The notes: a model not told the origin generated them from the letters alone. Positions 26,531-36,445 are shown, numbered from the stretch's first letter. The stretch is DNA of 64,000 nucleotides from Pseudanabaena sp. FACHB-2040 (GCF_014696715.1 NZ_JACJQO010000006.1:1-64000), one strand, 5' to 3'. Translations and numbers: made by a program.

Positions 26531-28012
26531 TCAAGTAAACTTCAGTTTACGCGAGGCATAGAGGCACATCTTTAGCAGCACTATGCCTTCCTTGACGTGG
26601 GCAATATTCGACTGGCCGTAGGTACGGGGCTGATAGCGGATCGGCACCTCGACAATGTGCAGATTAAGCTTCGCTGCGCCAAACAGTAGGTCAAAGTCGC
26701 CAAAGGGGTCAAAGTCACCAAAGTAGCGCCTGCCTTCAGCAATTCGGAGATAGTCGCTGCGACGTAGGACTTTGGTACCGCACAGCGTATCTTTGAGCGG
26801 CTGCTCCAGTAAAAACGAAAACATCTGGGCAAAGAACTTGTTAGCCAGAGTGTTGAGCCAGGGCATGGCATGGTGAGAGCGGGGATAGACTAGGCGCGAG
26901 CCATTGACAAACTCGCCGCGCCCAGCGGCAATCACCTCAACAAAGTGAGGCAGATCTTCCGGCGGCACCGTCAAATCAGCATCGAGAATCATCAAAATGT
27001 CGCCGCTGGCTTCGGCAAAGCCCAGCCGCACTGCATCAGCCTTGCCTTTGCCGCTCTGCTGGTAGGCTTTGAGGGTAAAAGGGCCGCTATAGGTATTGAT
27101 CAGCGACTGAATTTCAGCCCAGGTATTGTCGCTAGAGTGGCCTTCAACAAAGATAATTTCTGTGTGAGAGCCAAGCTGGGGCAGCCGAGCCACCGCATTT
27201 CGAATGTTGCCCGCCTCGTTTCGAGCCGGAATAACGACAGAGCAAGTCGGGGCGGGAGCAGGCTCAAATAGGGCCGGATCGGGCCGGGCCACAACAAAGC
27301 AGGTCAGGCACAGGTGCTTAATCAGCGGTAGCGGCCCGAGGTAACGGTTGACGAGGTACGACAGCCCCGGTATCTGCTTAGGCATGAGGAATCGTGTGCC
27401 TCGCTTTAGCGGCACATACCCTGTAATGGAAAGCAGATTTACCGCATCATCCATCGACAGCCAGTTTTGAGGCGGCTGGGGACGACGCTGGCCAATTGCC
27501 TCGGCAGCGCTCAAGGCGGGTTCCCATAGGTAGTTGTGAAAGCTCAAGATCAGCCGGGTCTGGGCATGGCAAAAGGGCTGAAGCCGCTGCAGCACTGCCT
27601 GAATGTCGCTCAGGTAACCCAGCACTCCCGAAAGCACGATGTAGTCAAAGCTGCGGTGCTCAGGCGCAAATGCTTCTGGGGTAATGCGCTCAGCTTCTAG
27701 CCGATAGAAGTTGAGCGCAGGATATTTTTTCTGGGCTAGGTCAACGGCGGACTGGGCAAAGTCAATGCCAACGCCCACCGCTGGAGCCACCCCCTGCAAG
27801 AGATCTCCAGTTCCGCAGCCGATCTCCAGCACCCGACTATTGGGAGGAATGAGAAACTGATGCAGACGCTCAATATCACGGTAGTAGTAGCGGTTGCGAT
27901 CGCGCCAGCTATCCAACTCCGGGGCAATTCCCTCAAAGTACTCCTTCAAAGTCTCATTGAGCACCTGCTTATGAGGAGCCAGAGTCAGGCTTGAGGGCAT
28001 TGATTGAGCCAT
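26531..28012 (-). CDS. bifunctional methyltransferase - family 2 glycosyltransferase
   Basis: This is a 493-residue two-domain protein. The N-terminal half is a class I SAM methyltransferase (VLEIGCGTGDLLQGV motif I, about residue 60). The C-terminal half is a GT2 family glycosyltransferase of the dolichol-phosphate mannosyltransferase type (SVVIPARNEAGNI, then ILDADLTVPPEDLP with DAD metal site, and GSRLVYPR). I start at ATG 28012. It would methylate one intermediate and glycosylate another, probably lipid-linked surface polysaccharide. No sugar-pathway genes adjoin it. C-terminal transmembrane helices are absent. Confidence 0.88.
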   Translation of the reverse strand: MAQSMPSSLTLAPHKQVLNETLKEYFEGIAPELDSWRDRNRYYYRDIERLHQFLIPPNSRVLEIGCGTGDLLQGVAPAVGVGIDFAQSAVDLAQKKYPALNFYRLEAERITPEAFAPEHRSFDYIVLSGVLGYLSDIQAVLQRLQPFCHAQTRLILSFHNYLWEPALSAAEAIGQRRPQPPQNWLSMDDAVNLLSITGYVPLKRGTRFLMPKQIPGLSYLVNRYLGPLPLIKHLCLTCFVVARPDPALFEPAPAPTCSVVIPARNEAGNIRNAVARLPQLGSHTEIIFVEGHSSDNTWAEIQSLINTYSGPFTLKAYQQSGKGKADAVRLGFAEASGDILMILDADLTVPPEDLPHFVEVIAAGRGEFVNGSRLVYPRSHHAMPWLNTLANKFFAQMFSFLLEQPLKDTLCGTKVLRRSDYLRIAEGRRYFGDFDPFGDFDLLFGAAKLNLHIVEVPIRYQPRTYGQSNIAHVKEGIVLLKMCLYASRKLKFT

Positions 28013-28123
28013 GCAGAGGAATTCCGGAATGAGCAACCCGTATTTTATCCCGGAGCGAGGCGAGCGTAAACGCAACCCCCTACCCTTTGCCCTCTACCTT
28101 CTTCTTCTGCCTCCACCTTTCTC

Positions 28124-28285
28124 CTACGAATACCGCCTCACCAAAATCTGCAGATGACCAATAATCCGATTAGCCCGCTCTAGGCGCTTCTTCAGGGTAT
28201 AGTTTTCTCGCTGCAGGCGGTTGTTTTCGTGGCGAAGGGTTTCAATTTCCTGCTGCAGGTCTTGTTCAAAACTCAGAGTATGCAT
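28124..28285 (-). CDS. 53-residue coiled-coil protein
   Basis: MHTLSFEQDLQQEIETLRHE, then NNRLQRENYTLKKRLERANRI and a short basic C-terminus, is a heptad-patterned coiled coil with a stop at 28124. The composition (Leu and Glu/Lys/Arg in register) and separation from neighbours suggest it is a real small gene, too short for many gene finders. No function can be assigned. Confidence 0.55.
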   Translation of the reverse strand: MHTLSFEQDLQQEIETLRHENNRLQRENYTLKKRLERANRIIGHLQILVRRYS

Positions 28286-28579
28286 AGTTTTAACCTGACT
28301 CAAAATTAGCCCTGTAAGAAGGGAGCAGTCCGCCTGGTATGCGTTGAGTAGGTGGACTAAAGGCTAATAACGTGTTTCCTAATTCCTATTGTGGCTCAGC
28401 AATTAGCCTTAGAGGGATGGGGAAGCCCGTAGGTGGGCAGGAAAAGATTTGTGAAGTCTCTTCAAAGCTGCCCTGAGAGGCTTTCAACCAGAGGGAAAAC
28501 CTTACCAGGTTAAAGGTAGGGGCATCTTCCTATCGTTGAAACAGCCTGACTATCCACCTCTGCTCTAAGCATCTTGATT

Positions 28580-28852
28580 ATGTCTAAAGCGTTTTTAGAT
28601 TCCATCGGGTTGACTGCTTCAAATGAAGATCCAGCAGAATTTGAGACTATTCCTGAATCCGGTCGGGAAAAAGTTCGCATTATCGTCATCGGCTCACCCC
28701 AGGCAAGTAGCCGGGTGATTCATGAAATAAACCATTTGGGGTTCGCCGAGGCTATTGAATGGAGCAAGCCGATTCCTACGGCAAAACCGCAGGAGTCTAT
28801 GCGAATTCTGACCCGCTATGTCCTCTGGGGCAAGCCGGGCAGTCACGAGTAA
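28580..28852 (+). CDS. small protein, paralogue of the gene at 18697-18984
   Basis: This is a 90-residue protein starting at ATG 28580 (two codons after a TTG). It shares with the 18.7-kb protein the core VRIIVIGSPQASSRVIHEIN and FAEAIEWSKPIPTAKPQE, in the same order and spacing. The N-terminal 30 residues differ. It is flanked by the RNase D-like gene on the opposite strand, with their stops four bases apart. Function unknown. Confidence 0.7.
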   Translation: MSKAFLDSIGLTASNEDPAEFETIPESGREKVRIIVIGSPQASSRVIHEINHLGFAEAIEWSKPIPTAKPQESMRILTRYVLWGKPGSHE

Positions 28853-28856
28853 GCGC

Positions 28857-29483
28857 TTAATGCTCGAAAATACTACTGTACTGCAGCAAATCTAGGCTGA
28901 CGAAGGTCGGTAGGCAGTGGAAACACTGTTGGGCTAGCTCCCACCGACCTTCTCGCTGCAGCATGGTCGTTAGCTTTTGCTGGGCGGCATGGAGATAGCG
29001 CACGTCGTTAGCGGCGTAGCGCAACTGCTCCTCTGAGAGATTCATGGCGTTGCCCCAGTCGGAGCTTTGGGCGCTTTTATCGAGTTCGACGCCTTCTAGC
29101 TCTTTGATCAAATCTTTTAGACCGTGTCTAGGGCTGTAGGTACGGCTGAGCTTGCTGGCGATCTTGGTGCAGAAGATGGGAGCTGTCTCAATATCTAGGT
29201 GATAGCGCAGGGTGGCTACGTCAAAGCGGGCAAAATGAAAGATCTTGAGGCTGTGGGAGGCTTCCAGCAGGCGCTTGAGGTTAGGGGCCTGTCGTTGACC
29301 CAGCTCGATTCGCACGGCCGACACATACCCTTCTGAATCGGCCAACTGCACCAGACACAGACGATCGCGCTGGGGAATTAAGCCCATTGTCTCGGTGTCG
29401 CAAGCGATCGCATCGGCCTCAAGGTAGCGGGCTAGCAATTCGTCGGGGAGGTCGCGATCGCAAATCTGAAAATCATCCGCCAT
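28857..29483 (-). CDS. RNase D-like 3'-5' exonuclease
   Basis: This is a 208-residue DEDD exonuclease-domain protein without HRDC. Motifs: CDTETMGL (Exo I, DxE), HFARFDVATL (Exo II) and LRYAANDVRYL (Exo III, YxxxD, DEDDy type). The start ATG 29483 has AAGG 8 bases before it; a GTG nine codons upstream is less likely. It probably trims tRNA or rRNA 3' ends or degrades structured RNA. A terminator separates it from trpB upstream. Confidence 0.9.
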   Translation of the reverse strand: MADDFQICDRDLPDELLARYLEADAIACDTETMGLIPQRDRLCLVQLADSEGYVSAVRIELGQRQAPNLKRLLEASHSLKIFHFARFDVATLRYHLDIETAPIFCTKIASKLSRTYSPRHGLKDLIKELEGVELDKSAQSSDWGNAMNLSEEQLRYAANDVRYLHAAQQKLTTMLQREGRWELAQQCFHCLPTFVSLDLLQYSSIFEH

Positions 29484-29512
29484 GATCAAACCCTTGCTTA
29501 TCTCACTCACCC

Positions 29513-29541
29513 AAAAACGGGGCGCACGACTCTGCGCCCCG
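29513..29541 (-). terminator. intrinsic terminator of trpB
   Basis: CGGGGCGCA and TGCGCCCCG form a nine-pair stem with a six-base loop; on the minus strand it is followed by TTTTT. Confidence 0.88.
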
Positions 29542-29565
29542 GCAAAACTGACCGTAGAGTTGGCC

Positions 29566-30825
29566 CTAGAGCTGATCGCCCAGAGCTTTGGCCACAGTCT
29601 GCACGTCCTTGTCGCCTCGGCCCGAGCAGTTGATCACAATGCGGGGGCTGTCGCTTAGCTGCGGGCAAAGCGTTTCTAAGAAAGCAAAGGCGTGGGCTGT
29701 TTCCAACGCCGGGATAATGCCCTCTAGCCGCGACACCCGCTTAAACGCATCTAGAGCTTCCTGATCAGTGACACTGTAGTATTCGGCCCGACCAATGTCT
29801 TTGAGGTAGCTGTGTTCCGGCCCAACGCCAGGGTAGTCTAGCCCAGCACTGATGGAGTGGGCCTCGATCACTTGACCGTCATCGTCCTGCAGCAGGTAGC
29901 TCATCGCTCCATGGAGCACGCCAATCCGACCTTCAGTCAGAGTCGCAGCGTGTTTGCCGCTCTCGACGCTGGTGCCTGCCGCCTCAACCCCAATCAGCCG
30001 CACCGAAGTTTCCTGCACAAACTCATGAAACAGGCCCATTGCATTGGAGCCGCCGCCCACGCAGGCCAGCAGGATATCGGGCAGACCGTCAAATTTTTCT
30101 TGGCACTGGGCGCGGGTCTCGGTGCCGATCATGGCATGGAAGTCTCGGACCAGCATAGGGTAGGGATGAGGCCCAGCCACCGAACCAAGGATGTAATGGG
30201 TGGTTTCAACGTTGGTGACCCAGTCGCGGATAGCCTCGGAGGTGGCATCCTTTAGGGTACCGGTACCTGCTGTCACAGGCCGCACTTCGGCTCCCATCAA
30301 CCGCATCCGAAACACGTTGAGCGCCTGCCGATCCATGTCGTGCACGCCCATGTAGATCACACACTGCAGGCCAAAGCGAGCACAGACCGTAGCTGTGGCT
30401 ACACCGTGCTGGCCCGCCCCAGTTTCGGCAATCACCCGCTGCTTGCCCATGCGCTTAGCCAGCAGCACCTGCCCCAAAGCATTGTTGATCTTGTGTGCCC
30501 CGGTATGGTTTAAATCTTCCCGCTTCAGGTAAATTTGGGGGCCGCTGCCGTCGGGGCGAGCATACTGAGCCGTCAGCCGTTCGGCAAAGTAGAGAGGGCT
30601 GGGCCGCCCGACGTAGTCTCGCAGCAGGCCATCAAGTTCGGCCTGAAAATCGGCCTCGTCACGGTACTGGTAATAAGCTTGCTCTAGCTCGCTGAGGGCG
30701 GGCATCAGCGTTTCGGGCACGTACTTACCGCCAAAGCGACCAAAGCGGCCGAGGCCATCGGGCCGGACAGTGAGATCGGTGGGAGAAGTGGCGCTAGCGG
30801 GGGGAGAAAGGGGTGTCTGAGTCAC
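29566..30825 (-). CDS. trpB: tryptophan synthase beta chain
   Basis: This is a 419-residue PLP enzyme that condenses indole with serine, partner of TrpA. Landmarks: [15 protein letters not shown] at the start, the PLP lysine in HTGAHKINN, the phosphate loop VGGGSNAMG, and HAFAFLETL near the end. The first 25 residues are a Ser/Thr/Pro-rich extension. trpA is not next to it in this window, as is usual in cyanobacteria where trp genes are scattered. Confidence 0.97.
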   Translation of the reverse strand: MTQTPLSPPASATSPTDLTVRPDGLGRFGRFGGKYVPETLMPALSELEQAYYQYRDEADFQAELDGLLRDYVGRPSPLYFAERLTAQYARPDGSGPQIYLKREDLNHTGAHKINNALGQVLLAKRMGKQRVIAETGAGQHGVATATVCARFGLQCVIYMGVHDMDRQALNVFRMRLMGAEVRPVTAGTGTLKDATSEAIRDWVTNVETTHYILGSVAGPHPYPMLVRDFHAMIGTETRAQCQEKFDGLPDILLACVGGGSNAMGLFHEFVQETSVRLIGVEAAGTSVESGKHAATLTEGRIGVLHGAMSYLLQDDDGQVIEAHSISAGLDYPGVGPEHSYLKDIGRAEYYSVTDQEALDAFKRVSRLEGIIPALETAHAFAFLETLCPQLSDSPRIVINCSGRGDKDVQTVAKALGDQL

Positions 30826-30921
30826 AGGGATTTGGGTGTGGATGGCGAACGGGTCGCCCTCATTATAAGAAAGTGGGGCTACTCCCTGCTACCGCATTAG
30901 CAGGCTCTCAAGGGAGAACTT

Positions 30922-32175
30922 TTAGTGCAGGGTAAAGATTTCCAACGGCTCTTCTCGGCCACGCAGCAGCAGGGGGCCGAGCGATCGCAACTCCCCCTGC
31001 GACACCCGACTCAGCTGCTGCTGCGTGGTCTGACTGAGCAGCAGCGGCTGGTCAACCGACTTAGTTAATCCTTCAATGCGAGCAGCAACGTTGACTGTGT
31101 CGCCGATCACCGTAAATTCGAGATGGCTGCCACTGCCCATACAACCCGCCACGACCTCACCCGAATGTAGCCCAATACCTATCGGCAAAGGGCAAAAATC
31201 TTCTACCTTACGCAAAATGGCCAGAGCCGCCTCAAAAGCTGCCTCAGCAGCATTATCAAGCCTTTCCGGTGCACCAAATACCGCCAACATGCCATCGCCC
31301 ATAAACTTATCTACCCAGCCCCCGTGCTGCACTACGATTTGCGACTGCACCTCCTGCCAGCGATTCAAAAAGGCCAGCACAGCCACCGGCTCTAGCTTTT
31401 CGGCGTAACGAGTGAAGTCCCGCAGGTCCGTTACCAGCACCGTCACCACACAGCTTTGAGGCGTTCGCAGTAGCTCCAGCGGTGCTTCAAAAGCAGACTC
31501 CACAACGGTTTTAGGCAAAAACCACTCAACCACCAGGCGGCCTGCCTCACTCTTAACCTGCCGCTGCACAATAGTCGCCATCCACATGCCCAAAAAACCC
31601 GTCCCCAAAATCGTGATGCTGGCGAACAAGGCAATTCCTGGCTCTAGCCGAAACAAGACTGCTGCATAGGCAAAGTTGGCCAGCGCCAGTCCAGTCGTCA
31701 GCACTGAGGCCCGACGGTACAGCCGCATACCCCCTGAAACCGCCAGCAGAGAGCAAAAGGCAGTAATGTTAGTCAAAATTTGAGGATGGGACTCGCCCAT
31801 CACCCGAGCAATATTGGTGATGAAGAGAGCCACCAGCAGCCCATCAAAGATAGGCACCGCCACCGGCAATGCTCTCAGCCCAGTTTGGCGGCCCTTCAGC
31901 CAGGCCCAAATTGTCAGCGATAGACTTGTCGCCAAGAGGCCAATCAGGGCAATTGTGGGCGGCACCGATGGCTGCCCAATCAAAGCCTGGGGGAAGAAAA
32001 AAACCAGAATATCTAAGCTGGTCGAAACTATCAGCAACAGCCCCCTGACGTAAGCCAGCTTTAGCTCATTGCTGAGAGACTCGCGCAGCAAAACCTGATC
32101 GACAGTGGCAGCAATTTCACGAGCCGCTGCAGTCGATTCAGAGGTTGAAGAAGGGGAAGTCACAGGTCGAGTCAT
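30922..32175 (-). CDS. membrane-bound class III adenylate cyclase
   Basis: This is a 417-residue protein with an N-terminal membrane region (about six helices, residues 45-215) and a C-terminal class III cyclase domain. The metal-binding aspartates are in VTDLRDFT and KFMGDGML, the adenine-selecting Lys in DKFMGDG, and the second selectivity Asp and the transition-state Asn/Arg in VIGDTVNVAARIE. The Lys-Asp pair predicts ATP as substrate, giving cAMP. No PAS, GAF or CHASE domain is visible, so the membrane region itself is the likely sensor. The gene stands alone. Confidence 0.88.
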   Translation of the reverse strand: MTRPVTSPSSTSESTAAAREIAATVDQVLLRESLSNELKLAYVRGLLLIVSTSLDILVFFFPQALIGQPSVPPTIALIGLLATSLSLTIWAWLKGRQTGLRALPVAVPIFDGLLVALFITNIARVMGESHPQILTNITAFCSLLAVSGGMRLYRRASVLTTGLALANFAYAAVLFRLEPGIALFASITILGTGFLGMWMATIVQRQVKSEAGRLVVEWFLPKTVVESAFEAPLELLRTPQSCVVTVLVTDLRDFTRYAEKLEPVAVLAFLNRWQEVQSQIVVQHGGWVDKFMGDGMLAVFGAPERLDNAAEAAFEAALAILRKVEDFCPLPIGIGLHSGEVVAGCMGSGSHLEFTVIGDTVNVAARIEGLTKSVDQPLLLSQTTQQQLSRVSQGELRSLGPLLLRGREEPLEIFTLH

Positions 32176-32295
32176 ACAGCTCGATCCCTAAAACCGGAGT
32201 TGGGAAAAGCCAAGCTACCCTGCATAGCTGCCCTTATCATAAAGTCCGATGCAGTCATAAAATGCAAACTGGCTACAAGCCTCAAAAGAAGCTTT

Positions 32296-32907
32296 ATGGA
32301 TCTACAAACTGAGCGACTCAAAATCCGCAACTGGCTACCAGATCAAGACACTGCAGCCGCCTTTGGCATCTATGGTGACGAGCGGGTAATGCAGTGGATT
32401 GGCGATCGCACTGTTGACCCCACTCCAGCAGCAACCCAGGTTCGGCTAGAGCGGTACCGGCAGCGCACAGCAGCGGACAAGCCCCCCGGCATGGGTTGCT
32501 GGGCAGTCGAGGAACTGAGGACGGGGCAGCTTATTGGCAATCTGCTGCTAGTACCCTTACCCAATGTCGAGCGGCAGCCCTCCGGCCATATTGAAATCGG
32601 TTGGCACTTTAATCCCGCCTACTGGGGCCAGGGCTTTGCTACTGAGGCAGCCCAGGCCGTTCTCAAATATGGTTTTGAGACGCTCCAATTGGCAGAGATC
32701 TACGTCGTCACCCTGCCTAACAACGAACGCTCTAAAGCAGTTGCCCAACGCCTAGGCATGGCAGCTCTGGGCACAACCCATCAATATCATGGCGGCACCG
32801 AGCTTAGCCTGTTTAAGCTCACGGCAGAGAATTGGCAAATACTTATAGCAGAGCCAAGAACTGTCCCTGCAAAAATGCACAAAGATTCTGTTTACAGCGA
32901 TTTCTAA
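32296..32907 (+). CDS. GNAT family N-acetyltransferase (RimJ/RimL type)
   Basis: This is a 203-residue protein, started at ATG 32296 (MDLQTERLKIRNW), where RimJ/RimL-type acetyltransferases typically begin; the longer upstream frame is not needed. The acetyl-CoA motif is YWGQGFATEAAQAVLKYGF, with NERSKAVAQRLGM behind it. It acetylates an amine, perhaps a ribosomal protein or small molecule. No operon partner. Confidence 0.88.
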   Translation: MDLQTERLKIRNWLPDQDTAAAFGIYGDERVMQWIGDRTVDPTPAATQVRLERYRQRTAADKPPGMGCWAVEELRTGQLIGNLLLVPLPNVERQPSGHIEIGWHFNPAYWGQGFATEAAQAVLKYGFETLQLAEIYVVTLPNNERSKAVAQRLGMAALGTTHQYHGGTELSLFKLTAENWQILIAEPRTVPAKMHKDSVYSDF

Positions 32908-33106
32908 TATTTTGAGGTGCGGGTTTGTAGCTTTCCCTGCCCCCTTTAAGTGAAAAAATTCTAAGGAGGTGTCATTCAAAGATTGGGGAGATCTTACCAG
33001 AAGAAATTTAGACTTCATCAGGCCGAGAAACGCTGTTGTGAACCAGCATTTTTCTACAAGACCTGGGTTTTCTTTGTGCGAAAAGTGACTAAAAAACGGT
33101 CTAATC

Positions 33107-33343
33107 TCAGGTCAGCAAAATCTCTTTGACGACCCGGTCTTTTTCCACAACACCCAGGTTCTGACCGTTCTCCTTAGCCTCTTGGGCAATGCCGTAAAGC
33201 GCCAGCCCGGCTCTCAAGACATCAGCCATATTTTTATCGGTTGACTCCGCTAAGCCCAGAAGCAGATTATAGGCATCTTGAGAAAGTTCTAAAGTCAACC
33301 GCTTTCTGTTGCTCTTAGCGGTTTTTGAAATATTTTTGCTCAT
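33107..33343 (-). CDS. small ribbon-helix-helix-like protein
   Basis: This is a 78-residue protein with a basic N-terminus (KSNRKRLTLELSQDAYNLL) and a helix LAESTDKNMADVLRAGLALY that fits a ribbon-helix-helix (CopG-like) DNA-binding fold. Such proteins are often antitoxins, but no toxin gene neighbours it. It ends close to the downstream GNAT gene, with which it is convergent. Confidence 0.65.
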   Translation of the reverse strand: MSKNISKTAKSNRKRLTLELSQDAYNLLLGLAESTDKNMADVLRAGLALYGIAQEAKENGQNLGVVEKDRVVKEILLT

Positions 33344-34074
33344 AGCGTAAATCGGTAACTCTCTAATGGCTCCAGAACAGGATGTCTATAGCAGGGTTAC
33401 GTTAACGTATTCCCAACAGAACTGAATTGTACCTTCGATACATATTTCTTATGCAAGTATTTTTGCTAATTTCACAGAAATAAAACATCTTGCATACTCA
33501 AATTTTACCCGCAGGAATTGCTGTCTAACACGGTCGAAAAAACCGAACAGTCTTCTAAAGCACCAAAATTTGCAGCCTAAGTTAAGAGCTCAACTTGATT
33601 ACCCAAATCGATTGCCCAAGTCGGTTAGTAAAGGTAGACACAAAGTTAGGGGAACGTGAAGACGCAGGAACAATGGCTAGCTGACTTGTCAGCATTTCTT
33701 CCGGCCCCAATAGCGAGGGAAAATGACAAATGGTGGATATATATGCTCTCCCTATCTAGGGCAAGAACTCACGAGACAGCCAACCTGCTCAGCCAAGCTA
33801 GAAATTAGCTGCTAAAGATTGAAGACTTGCTTCATAGCAAAAGAGTCGTGAACAATACACGTATTTTATGCTGATATAATGCTGTTTGAGTACAGCAAAA
33901 ATATTTGGCTAGCGTAACCTGACGAAAGCTAAAGGGCATCGGCAATCAGGCTGAAATTAACGGCCTGAATTAGTACACTGCAAAATCTATTCAAGTGACT
34001 GGCTAGGCAATCAAGTAGCTCAAGAGAGAGCAAAAGGCCAGAGGGTGGAACCACCCTTCTAAGCAAGACTGCAG
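33344..34074. other. gene-free region of about 730 bases
   Basis: No open reading frame with coding character was seen, and no hairpin terminator stands out. It is A+T-rich relative to the operons around it. The right end runs into a fragment of a pentapeptide-repeat gene. Confidence 0.5.
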
Positions 34075-34267
34075 AGGCAGTAACTTTTCAGGTCGAAACT
34101 TATCGGGACAAGACATTCAAGGAGTAGACCTTACCGAGGCTAATCTCACCCCAGCTAACCTGTCTGAGGCTAATTTGTATGGCAGCTTTCCAGAAACCGC
34201 ACGTTTCAATAATGCCGATCTCGCCCATGCTCTGCTAGAGGCTGCGAATTTCAAAGGGACTAAGTAA
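34075..34267 (+). pseudogene. pentapeptide-repeat fragment
   Basis: In one frame this reads SGRNLSGQDIQGVDLTEANL, TPANLSEANLYGSF and FNNADLAHALLEAANF to a stop at 34265-34267, the A(D/N)LXX pattern of pentapeptide repeats. No in-frame start codon precedes it. It is too short for a working beta-helix on its own, so I take it as a leftover of a longer gene. Confidence 0.5.
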
Positions 34268-34365
34268 GGCAAAGCGGGATTCTGCCGATTGATAGAGCAA
34301 AGCGGCAAAAACAGTTCTTTAGACTAAACAGGGAATCAAACCTTCAGTCAAAGGAAAATCGCAGC

Positions 34366-34587
34366 ATGTCCGAGTCATTCAAGAAAGGCGACTCTGTAGA
34401 GTGGAAAACTTCTCAGGGAAAGACAACTGGCAAGGTTGAAAAGAAGTTAACCTCACCCACCGATATTAAAGGGCATCATGTAGCGGCTTCTCAGGACAAT
34501 CCAGAGTATTTGGTAAAAAGTGACAAGAGCGGCAAAGAAGCAGCTCATAAGCCTGATTCTCTGAAGCCAATTAAGGAGAAGAAGTAA
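34366..34587 (+). CDS. DUF2945 (HVA1-like) small protein
   Basis: This is a 73-residue protein: FKKGDSVEWKTSQGKTTGKV, then HHVAASQDNPEYLVKSDKSG, characteristic of DUF2945/HVA1 proteins (a Tudor-like fold). Function unknown; members are linked to stress and stationary phase. Upstream AAAGGAAAATC is a reasonable ribosome binding site. It is followed by a CsbD gene, also a stress-type protein, about 190 bases on. Confidence 0.8.
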   Translation: MSESFKKGDSVEWKTSQGKTTGKVEKKLTSPTDIKGHHVAASQDNPEYLVKSDKSGKEAAHKPDSLKPIKEKK

Positions 34588-34778
34588 TATAGCGGCTCCT
34601 GGCTGAATGAATTAGCAAGTGTTCTCGTCTTCTAAGAACATCTTGCTAATTTATCCTTGCCTTCTAGAACACTTGTCCAAATTAGGATGTGGAACCGACC
34701 TCTGCCGTCAGACAGAGGATGATGTTACTGTCTTTTGTTACCTTGATAATGTCACTGATCATAAAAGCAGAAAATATT

Positions 34779-34961
34779 ATGTCTATTGAAGAAAGAGCAC
34801 GGGCAACCGCTAAAAATATAGAAGGCAAGCTTCAAGAAGCTGCTGGTGAAGTCACAGGCGATCCTAAAGATAAAGCCGAGGGCAAAGCAAAGCAGGTTGA
34901 AGCTCAGGCAAGACATACAAAAGAAGACATCAAAGACAACGTGAAGCGTAAGCTTGACTAG
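34779..34961 (+). CDS. CsbD family stress protein
   Basis: This is a 60-residue protein started at ATG 34779. KNIEGKLQEAAGEVTGDPKD, followed by KAEGKAKQVEAQ, is the CsbD signature. CsbD proteins are small, charged, and induced by general stress; molecular role unknown. The longer frame from 34689 adds a hydrophobic lead that is probably not translated. A terminator follows. Confidence 0.88.
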   Translation: MSIEERARATAKNIEGKLQEAAGEVTGDPKDKAEGKAKQVEAQARHTKEDIKDNVKRKLD

Positions 34962-35297
34962 TCTTCCTTCATTCTCAAATCTCTTCAGATGAATCCTCAG
35001 CAGGTGGCGAAAGTCACCTGTTTTTATGTTTGCCTTTTTTATCCCATAAAGACGTAGAGGCCACTCTTGAATGGCCTCCGAATTTCAAGCGTAAGCAGGT
35101 AGGACAAACCTAACAAACCCAATAAGCCTCTCTACTGTTGGGGCTCACTTTGTTCAACCTGACCTAAAAATTAGTTTAGTTGTGGCCTGATCGGTATGAA
35201 TGAAGCCTATTTAAAAACAGACTTTACATTTTCAGCAATTCCTATTCACTAAATATCTGAGCATTCGAGCGTGTTCAGGTCAACACACTCGAATGCA
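34962..35297. other. intergenic region with terminator
   Basis: No gene. It holds the terminator at 35001-35025. The remaining DNA toward the BrkB-like gene shows nothing recognisable. Confidence 0.4.
35001..35025 (+). terminator. intrinsic terminator of the CsbD gene
   Basis: CAGGTG pairs with CACCTG across an eight-base loop, followed by TTTTT. Confidence 0.75.
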
Positions 35298-36269
35298 TCA
35301 CTTAGATGAGCTTACTACAGCGTTCTTATCTGGCACGATTTGACTACCAAACCGTCGAGCATAAACCTGAGTAAACTCCGCCCCGAAGAAAAGAATTTGA
35401 GCAGAATAGTAGATCCAGGCCAATAGCGCGATCAAAGAACCTGCGGCTCCATAGGTAGAGCCGACGCTGGCATTGCCCAGGTATAGCCCCAACAGGTATT
35501 TACCCAGGGTAAATAGCAGCGTAGTGATAAACGCGCCAATAATGACATCTTTCCAGACGATATGAGCATCGGGCAGGTACTTAAAGATGGCGGCAAACAG
35601 AAACGTAATCAGGCCAAGGGAAATAACGGTGTTCAAAATCCAGCCAACGCCTTCAATCCACTGGGACAGGTACCCACTAAATGCCGCTAGGGCTGTACTG
35701 AGAACCAGAGACACCAGCAGCAAAAAGCCAATGACCAAAATCATTGAGAAAGATAAAAGACGCTTTTGGACAAAGGATCCCACGCCTTGGCCAGGTTTGG
35801 GCTCTATGTTCCAAATGGTGTTGAGAGAGTTTTGCAGCTCTATAAAGACACCAGAGGCTCCAAACATCAAAACGGCGATGCTGATAGCTGAGGCGATCGC
35901 ACCTTGATTGGCCCCTGGTTCATTGGCATTTTCTAGGGCATCCGTAATCACATCAGCCCCGCTCGACCCCACTAGCGCCTGAATTTGAGTAACCAACTGA
36001 TCTCTAGCAGTGTCAGTGCCAAAGACCGAGCCTGCGATCGCAATCACCAGAACCAACAGAGGAGCCAGAGAAAACACCGTGTAATAGGCTAGAGCTGCTG
36101 CTAGGCGAGACGCCTTATCCTGCTGCCACTCCTGAAAGGCTTCCTTAAGTAACCGCCAAGTTTGCTTTGGACTTAATAGTCTTGCCTTGCTCACTGCTTT
36201 TCCCTGCTGACGTGTGCTCGCTTGAGTTCTACACCTAGAGCCCTGGTTTTGGTCAGACTCTAGATCCAA
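35298..36269 (-). CDS. YihY/BrkB family inner-membrane protein
   Basis: This is a 323-residue protein with six hydrophobic helices. The opening KASRLAAALAYYTVFSLAPLL and the GGPKGAGSLIALLAWIYYSAQILFFGAEFT-like end (GAAGSLIALLAWIYYS) are typical of YihY/BrkB, once annotated as RNase BN. The molecular function is not settled. The N-terminal 25 residues are polar; GTG at 36194 is an alternative start. No operon context. Confidence 0.88.
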   Translation of the reverse strand: MDLESDQNQGSRCRTQASTRQQGKAVSKARLLSPKQTWRLLKEAFQEWQQDKASRLAAALAYYTVFSLAPLLVLVIAIAGSVFGTDTARDQLVTQIQALVGSSGADVITDALENANEPGANQGAIASAISIAVLMFGASGVFIELQNSLNTIWNIEPKPGQGVGSFVQKRLLSFSMILVIGFLLLVSLVLSTALAAFSGYLSQWIEGVGWILNTVISLGLITFLFAAIFKYLPDAHIVWKDVIIGAFITTLLFTLGKYLLGLYLGNASVGSTYGAAGSLIALLAWIYYSAQILFFGAEFTQVYARRFGSQIVPDKNAVVSSSK

Positions 36270-36445
36270 TGGCCTATGCCACTATCTGGATGCTAGGGCT
36301 TGCCCGCCCAATTTTTGACTACCCCAAGAAAGAAGGGGGCTCCCTCCAAAAGTAAGGTTCTGGGAAATCAGAACCTGCGTCTGTCCTCCCCAGGCAGATC
36401 CCATCTCCGCCATAATGAGAAGGAAAAGCTTCACACTTGTTAACG

